Assembly (NCBI GenBank): GCA_008360955.1
Contig: LUCM01008695.1
Coordinates: 65,323-129,322, forward strand
Reading direction: 5' to 3'
From: Fasciolopsis buskii
Lineage: Eukaryota > Platyhelminthes > Trematoda > Plagiorchiida > Fasciolidae
Length of the DNA stretch: 64,000 nt
Position 1 is the stretch's first letter; each line of letters starts with the position of its first letter. The notes under the pieces were generated by a model that saw nothing but the letters and a program-made list of their open reading frames with translations, did no database searches and was not told the origin of the DNA. The position numbers and the translations under genes were made by a program. Of this stretch, positions 57,134 to 64,000 are shown piece by piece.

Positions 57134-58822
57134 CATGCGTGTGAACGTGCACAAGCAATGTGAGCGCGATGGAGCATAGGGAAATGCACAATGATGATTG
57201 AGAGGGATGGGAAAAAATAACGGTTACTTGATTAGAGCTGCGCGGGGAAAATCCCAATCATAAGCACCGTGAACGAGCGGCTGTTTGCGTGAAAAACGAA
57301 ATGTATTTGTTACGTGAACCGAAAGTGGCGATTAGAAACAGCATCAGTGCAAAAAAGAACCACGACCAGGTGGAGCAGAGGTTTTATGGGCAGTGTATTA
57401 CGAAAAAGAACACCGAAACTGCACACGTTAAGAATAACTAAGAAGCATTTACCAACTGAATCCTTCATTTCGGACGATTCGGGGTATGGAAAGGATAGCG
57501 AGTAGATGGGATAAATTAAACATTGTAAATGAAATGAGGTAACACCATCCATGCATTCAAACATTTCTGATATTAGGCGACGCTGATAGAAAAACAGTTG
57601 CAAAACAAGGACAAAGGAAATAAAAAAACGTCGACGGTATGTTGATAGATGTTAGACAACGGAATCAACTAGCAATCGGCGATGTTCTCATTGTCTCCAA
57701 AATTAGGGAGTGATGAATCTCCAATAGTGGGGAAAGGCTGCTGAACTGGTGCATGTTATCCGTGGATGACGTGACGTTAGCATTACCATCACTATTCAAA
57801 TCAGATCTAGTTAGGAACACAGCAGTTTTCAGAGCCATACGTGTTGCAAGCACGAAATAAACTTGGGAAGACGCGACCATACAAGGCGATCATGTAAATT
57901 ACTAGACGAATGATGTATAATTCATAAATCCGTATGAAAGAAAAAGGACCGACAGCAAAACAATTTTAAAATACATGTCTAAAGAGCGACAACAAAATAT
58001 TTGAAGCGCTTAAACTTATCGAACTTTTTTACATGCATCCTGCGTGGTTGAAAAGGTGCCCCGTAGCCTTTAAGGCCTACTAAACGTAGGGGAGGGGAGA
58101 AACGATTAACTTTAGTTTTACAATGTGATGAGCGTTATTATTTTCTTATCTTTTTCATCACCGTTTTTGACTGAAATGCGGCATATTTGTACGTAAAATT
58201 CCACATAGTACAATACGTACAGAACCCTGAAACAGACTGGCACAGAACCACATAAGGTCTTAGTAGGTCAGGTGTAGTGACGAGACGGGAGATAGCAAAC
58301 TGCTTGTTTACGATCACTGATAGATGAATAAACAATACCGTAGGCAACGCGATTGATCGTACTCAATCACGGTCAAGGTGACAAAAGACGAAGATACCAA
58401 ATCAGAAGAAAAAGAGAAAAAAGAAACAACAAAATATAATGAATAAAGAAAAGTAACTTGATTTACGACATCAATATCCAAAAGTATTGACTATTATCTG
58501 AAGAAGATAAAGCTACCGGCGGCCATGAATGAAACCGGTTTGAAAGTATTACAAACAAAAGCGAAATTATTGACGTGGGAAACAGTTAATGAAGAGAAAA
58601 TTTGAAGTGAGTTGAAAATACTGAATGAGATTGCACTGAGATTAGTGTGGCATAGTGAAGATAATTTTGGAAATTAGAGTAAAATGTGAGTGAAAAAAAG
58701 GAAGTGAAATAAATTCGAAACTCATGTGGTCCGGTTCAAGATGACGAGTATCTCGTAAAAAACCATACAACAAGCACTTAAATGACCCTCTATTCAAAAG
58801 CAAAATATATATGGGTATCAGA

Positions 58823-58890
58823 TGGTTAGACGGCCGCAATGGGCAGCATAGACCCGAAGGTCCTGGATTCGACTTCAGCCCTTGCGAATT
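58823..58890 (+). other. tRNA-like remnant
   Basis: ATGGTTAGACGGCCGCAA (A-box-like) and GAAGGTCCTGGATTCGACTT (B-box-like). The stretch GAAGGTC-x-(C/T)-GGATTCGA is shared with 20597-20613. It does not fold as a clean tRNA and is probably a tRNA-derived repeat. Confidence 0.35.
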
Positions 58891-60124
58891 ATTTTCCCAC
58901 TTGGCTGTTATCAACTATCCACGGCTCTGTAACCGAAACGAGTATATAACCGGTATTCAGCAAATCAAACGAGAGTTTGTAGTCTTATTCTTTCTCTGGA
59001 ATGTGTAAGAGATGTCTGATCGATTTTATGGGATCCACATAAGGTCTCTAATATTTATTCTGAAACATTTGACAACTCGTACAAGAAGACGTGTAACTGT
59101 GACTTCCCGTCGAAACTCCACACAGCAGGAACACAATCAACCAGAGGAACTAATGAATTGGAATTTTCGCTTGTTCGTGAGTGGATTGATAATGAACAGA
59201 AACTATTGCTGCTGGCAAATGAAACCTATCACCCTCAAAGTTTACCATAGACTGTAACTAATTCGTTTGCTTTCACCAACAACAAAATAATTCGATGCGA
59301 CATGTGACAGTGAATGTTAGGAGAAATTTCTATCAAAGAAATGTATAGTATAGAATAGTGATTACAGTTCCGCTGATCTCCAGGGCACTAGTGTTTTCCG
59401 GCTGTTGGCCGGGAGAATAAGAAACGAGGCCAGGTAGGCTGACGAGGTAAAACGAACACACTGTCCTGTGATATAGGTACTGCAAACTGAAGAACAAAGC
59501 GTTTTAAAGATGTTCAAACACGAATAGGGAAATGATTTCTTGTATGTTTACGGAATGTTTTTGGACTAATAAGAGATAGTGGAGTAAGACTATGAGGGAA
59601 GACAAACATTTCGGCTTGTTCAAGTGTATGCATTGAGACGTGCAAGAGTGCGTTGTGGATGTTATAATTCTCGCGGCTCTGATACTACGCATGTGTAAGT
59701 GTGCCAGGTTTTTGGGGGAAGAGGGAGCAATCATGTTTTCGGTTGACAACATGGCATGTTCGTACCGTTGCAGTGGGTATATGCTACTGTAAAAAGACCT
59801 GTGAATGGAACAGTGCTAACACAACACTGACGCACATAACGTCCGTGCCGTACGCTACGCGGCAGAATGTGAATCCAAATGCACGGAACATGTAGGTGGG
59901 ACAGATAGGGGTGAAAATTAATCATGCCCATGGCGCACAACATATTCTTTTGCGGTTCCATAGTCACACGACAGGGAGATGGGTCTTCAAATAAAGGGCA
60001 ATAATCTACCTCCTCTTGCTGCAATGCACAAGATGTCGCTGGTATGAAATGGCCACACATTCAATGTACGCGCAGAACGAAAACGAGCACGAGGCGAACA
60101 ATCAATCCAAAAATGCAATCTTCA

Positions 60125-60147
60125 ATATATATATATATATATATATA
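60125..60147 (+). repeat. (TA)n microsatellite
   Basis: Uninterrupted AT run of about 23 nt, the longest perfect one in the window. Confidence 0.9.
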
Positions 60148-61308
60148 ACCCCAGAAAACGGATGAGAACACGTCAACGATTCGAAGGAGTTAGAAGAAAG
60201 AAGTGTGAAAGATCACAGGCAATGCAGGTGTATATGTGCACTGCGTCTGAACAAAGCTTTGGAAGTGTGCCGTAGAAGGTGTATGAGTGGAACAGCGATT
60301 ATAAGGCTGTAGAATGAAGGCACACATAATCACACAATCACAGACATGAAAAACAGCCTGGGATTTGAGCTACAATCCTTACGTGGGCGAAATTCAGCTG
60401 GGAACTCGTTTAGGATCCAACATCATGCCAGATGCATTCAGATCAGACGGAGTATTATCCTGTTAGTGCATGAACAGTTTCAAGAAGAGATGATGATTAA
60501 GTGGGACTAATCAGAATTAGATAATGTATGGAAAAATGAAGGATACAATAAATGAGTACGGATGTCATTTGATAGAAAGGCCCAAAGAAAATGGGACCAC
60601 TTAGAGAATAAGCAGTCAGCTTGGATATTTGCATTTAGTCACCTGTCTGTAATATGTAACAGTGATTTCCGTCTGTTCCAATATTCGTCTAAACAATTTT
60701 GCTGCTACCTCACAGTACCGTCTACTTAAATGGGGAAGGAACGAAAAATGGTGAGACCTACTGCAAGGAAATAAATTGAACTACATCTGATTGAGCTCTC
60801 TTTGTGTACGCGTGCGTGTCCGTAAGAGCTTGCGTGAACGTAAAAGTAGGAATGACCGTATGCCCGACTATGGCTCAACTATTATGCCATTCAATGCGTT
60901 CACCAAAATATATGCACGCGGTAAAAAACAACTAATGCCGCGCATATGGGATTTGACCAATAGGCGGATGCATAAACAAGAGACAAATGTGTCAGATATC
61001 ATTACCGGTGCAGTATATAAGGGATTAACCTGTGAGAATAATTTTAATAACACCAGAGTAAAGGGAGAGTGCATACCATAATTTATGCTGCTGTGTTCAG
61101 AAAAAGGTGTATTCTCCTGAAGGAGCGAGAAATCCCTGGTTAATCAATATGCGAAAAAAACTATGGGTCCGAATAGAATGTGCTACTCCATATATGCTCA
61201 CGTGGGGTGACCTAAAAAATAACAAGCGCTGCGTATATAACATGTCATTCTTAAATCCAAGGGCGATTACAAAAATGGACCAATTTCAAAGGGGAAAACG
61301 TTGAAAGC

Positions 61309-61385
61309 CGTTGGCTCTGGTGGGATTTGAATCCGTGCATTGACACAACTTGAGCTTTGTTAGCTTGCCTACCCAACCATCTGAC
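61309..61385 (-). other. tRNA-like remnant
   Basis: On the - strand: CAGATGGTTGGGTAGGCAAG (A-box-like) followed by ACGGATTCAAATCCCACC (B-box-like). The T-stem region GGATT-CAAATCC is irregular. Probably a decayed tRNA gene or tRNA-derived SINE head; no anticodon assigned. Confidence 0.4.
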
Positions 61386-64000
61386 ATCCTAGGATAACGA
61401 TCCCAAATTTATAAGCACAGAGTCAATTACGATGGATTCTTTCGCAATACGACTTCGCCTACCGAGGTTTCCTAATTAATAAACTAGTGTCCGTTAGCTT
61501 GACTTCAAAAGCATACTGTTATGAGACACGATTTGACAGTTAGTAGTAGGGAAAAATATGCGATCGTTTTGACTTAAACCAGTTCATACCAGAACAGATC
61601 GGATTATGTGCCCACACGTCGACATCACTCTCGTAGCAGGTAGATGGGCAAGAAGGCAATGAATTCTGATGGATGTGAATGTTGCAAATCTAACAATCAA
61701 CAAACTCAAGTGAACAAACCATGGATTTGATGCGTGGAAAAGAGATTACCGATAACAATCTTTCGGTGAACTAAAACTCGTCTCACTGGATGGACGAAAG
61801 TCAGCTGGCCCGAACAGGACTTCGAAATTGTTACTGCCATGAGTCAAGAAAAAAAGAACGATCTCGTTCATTTTCATTTTCCCAACCTGACGCATTTCGC
61901 TGCACATTAGTCCTTTCTGTCAACTATATTCACCAATGCATCCAAATGTAACGACCTTAAATTTTCGTTTTTCATACTACCTCAGTTAACTTCAGTTAGA
62001 ATTAAGGGTTTCATATTTTCCTTAAGTAATTTGTTAGTTTCCGCTATTTTACATGATTACGCACGACCCCGACAGGTTGACAATATTTATGGGGAGATAG
62101 GGCGAATTCGGTGATAAGAATAACCGTGTCGAAGCCGAGCTCGGTTCTCAGTCTATCAAAATAACGATGTACCACGTGAAATGTTACCGGCTTGAAAACC
62201 AATCTTGAGTAAAGCTATCCGCAGGAACCGAAACGTCGAAAAATTGTCTACTATATCCACTATGCTTTGTTACTGAACAATAAGAGCTTACACAAACGTC
62301 GAATTTATTTCTACGATTTTCGCCTCAAATTCAAAAACTTAATCAAATATTCCGTCAGCTTTATGCAAAGTCTTAAATAAATTCACTGGACTGCGTTAAA
62401 AAGATCACATTATTTAAAGATGGGCTGTCAAAATTATATCACGATCAAATTATATTTTACGTCCCACACCAATCCCTCGTTACTAAAAGCAATTTAATTC
62501 ACGCGATAAATTATGTGTACTTCATGTACATTTCATATGACACCATGTGTTCATTAAATGCTTATCTACATCTTCCATACGACGCAAGTGAGCATTTCTT
62601 CATGTTCGAGCGATAACTCACCGTCGACTCGTCATCTCTGTCTTGGTAGACACGTTACTAGTCGATCAATGACGAACTGAGAAATACGTTATTTTAACGC
62701 TTATGACAGGTCTCGATATTCCAGAAAAGTGAAATAACTACTTGTTTTTTGTTACTTCGAGAATTGATCATGGGACCAACAATCATGATCTGGATATAAT
62801 GAAGAAAAGTCGCGCACAATGCTAAACACCAACCCTCTAGAGTGAGTGGAGCTGCAATTAGATTTTGGCACGATTTCGATTGGGAAGAAACAAAACGCTG
62901 AGGACAAGGTTTACATCAAACGCAAGAAACTTTTGATCATGTATTGCGGGAAATGCTTGATGGGAGAAGGCGCTGCGTATGTGGTTATCATATTGCGAGC
63001 AAATATGTCAATTTAGAAAATGATGGAAGTGCTATTCCGCCAGAGCCACTCAGCGAAGCAAAAATATCAGGAATCAGGGGAAAACAGGTTCCTCTTGGAT
63101 GATCCCTGTAAGAGAAGAATAAACCAAACAAAGGCTTTTGTAGTGACATTACTAAGATATCAGAGGGCTTTTAGGACACGCAGACGTTTCCACACGCCAT
63201 GCGGCAACCAACAACTGGACAGCGTCAGCTTTTTTCCATGAAAACCATCAAGTTGTCTTCGGCGAAGCGGTTACATAAAGAATAGCATACTAATCTCTTT
63301 TGCAGCGTTGTTAACCGTTGGCATTATACTATCTAAGCGTTTTTATCTATGGAGGAAGAATGACTTAGTATTGCGAATGCATCTATGAAGTAAATTCATT
63401 GGCTTATTCGGAGAAAACTCCGTTTCAACATGAGGTTTGCATACCTCAGTCACAGCTCCCACGACCAGGGCCATAGCGGACAGCGACGTGAAATTCTGAG
63501 AGATGGGATCGAACTTTTGATAAATTCAGTTCTAACCGAAAGATTTCACTCCTTACTGACACCCAAACGAGTCCCCTATTAGTAACTCTTACTTATGACC
63601 AGTGACAACCCAGGTCGTGAAATTACCGATATTCTTAGCCATCTTGGAAGTTTGAGAAGTCATGGATATTGAGTCTTGAATGAACAAAGTTACGCAAACC
63701 AATTACACAATGGTCGCTACCCAGGGTACGCATCAATGGAACGGAGTAGATTTGTTCATTCAGTTCCGTGGTTGTTCACGAGGGTGAATTTTATTCGTTA
63801 AAAACAAAACGAGGCAGCAACCGTGCATTGGTTCAAGGAAAGTAATCGCTCTCCAAGGATACAGAAGGTCTTAACCATATTGTTCCCAAGTTCCGACTGA
63901 TAATAATTCGCCGACTAACAGTCATAAACCGAAAAGTAAGATCAAGTTGGATACGTGGTGGCACAGTGATTCAATGAGGATAGCGCAAATCAAAATGAAC

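Larger units (their letters stand above)
57310..64000. other. No gene recognised apart from the small features listed
   Basis: AT-rich, with short open stretches on both strands and no identifiable domain. The sequence from 61.4 kb to the end holds no ORF longer than 73 codons. Confidence 0.5.

Noticed and set aside
56722..57189. Full 155-codon - strand ORF as an intronless gene
   Set aside because: The part beyond 56786 lies after a consensus splice donor; only the upstream part is kept as a candidate exon.

Overview
The window looks like repeat-rich genomic DNA of a flatworm, most likely a digenean trematode (fluke). This is inferred from content, not from a database match. Four things point that way: a Ty3/gypsy element with a CHCC Gag box (the CsRn1 style known from Clonorchis), many RTE-clade fragments (SR2-like), CR1-like and R2/NeSL-like LINEs together with a Penelope-like element (PLE), and a host gene that combines 36-39 nt micro-introns with a 7.3 kb intron. 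There is no operon structure, no Shine-Dalgarno signal and almost no long ORF.

The one host gene I recognise is TPGS2, encoding a subunit of the tubulin polyglutamylase complex. It lies on the + strand in five coding exons (31819-31858, 31895-32062, 39370-39758, 39798-39934, 40454-40619). Joined in phase they total 900 nt, i.e. 299 codons plus stop, the size expected for the family. It uses introns of 36, 7307, 39 and 519 nt. The long intron carries an antisense RTE fragment (about 32990-33900). A decayed Penelope-like element on the - strand (about 40690-42981) abuts the 3' end tail to tail.

Layout: 1-3413 is a rearranged LTR retrotransposon with direct LTR repeats, an integrase remnant on the - strand and a gag remnant on the + strand, head to head. 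5560-7360 holds CR1-like 5' sequence and an unidentified, possibly decayed, exon set. 11313-12554 and 16763-18002 are near-identical inverted copies of a CR1-type ORF1/endonuclease segment about 1.24 kb long, separated by 4.2 kb. The right-hand copy is preceded by a CR1 ORF1 remnant. 19970-20360, 22660-23050 and 25460-25830 are further CR1/jockey-type RT or 3'-end fragments. 30780-31540 holds two RTE 3' ends. 31819-40619 is TPGS2, followed by the PLE at 40690-42981. 49780-52012 is an RTE reverse transcriptase followed by a second RTE tail. It abuts the N-terminal (zinc finger plus Myb) half of an R2/NeSL-type LINE on the - strand (52019-53034). The rest, especially 43.3-48.3 kb and 53-64 kb, is AT-rich non-coding sequence with (TA)n tracts, tRNA-like remnants and a few candidate exons I cannot name.

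All mobile elements seen are broken by stops, frameshifts or lost catalytic residues. I see no CRISPR array, no bacterial gene, no convincing intact tRNA or rRNA gene and no clear novel defence or biosynthetic system. The most informative observations are the TPGS2 micro-introns, the inverted duplication that shares inactivating lesions, and the head-to-head integrase/gag rearrangement.
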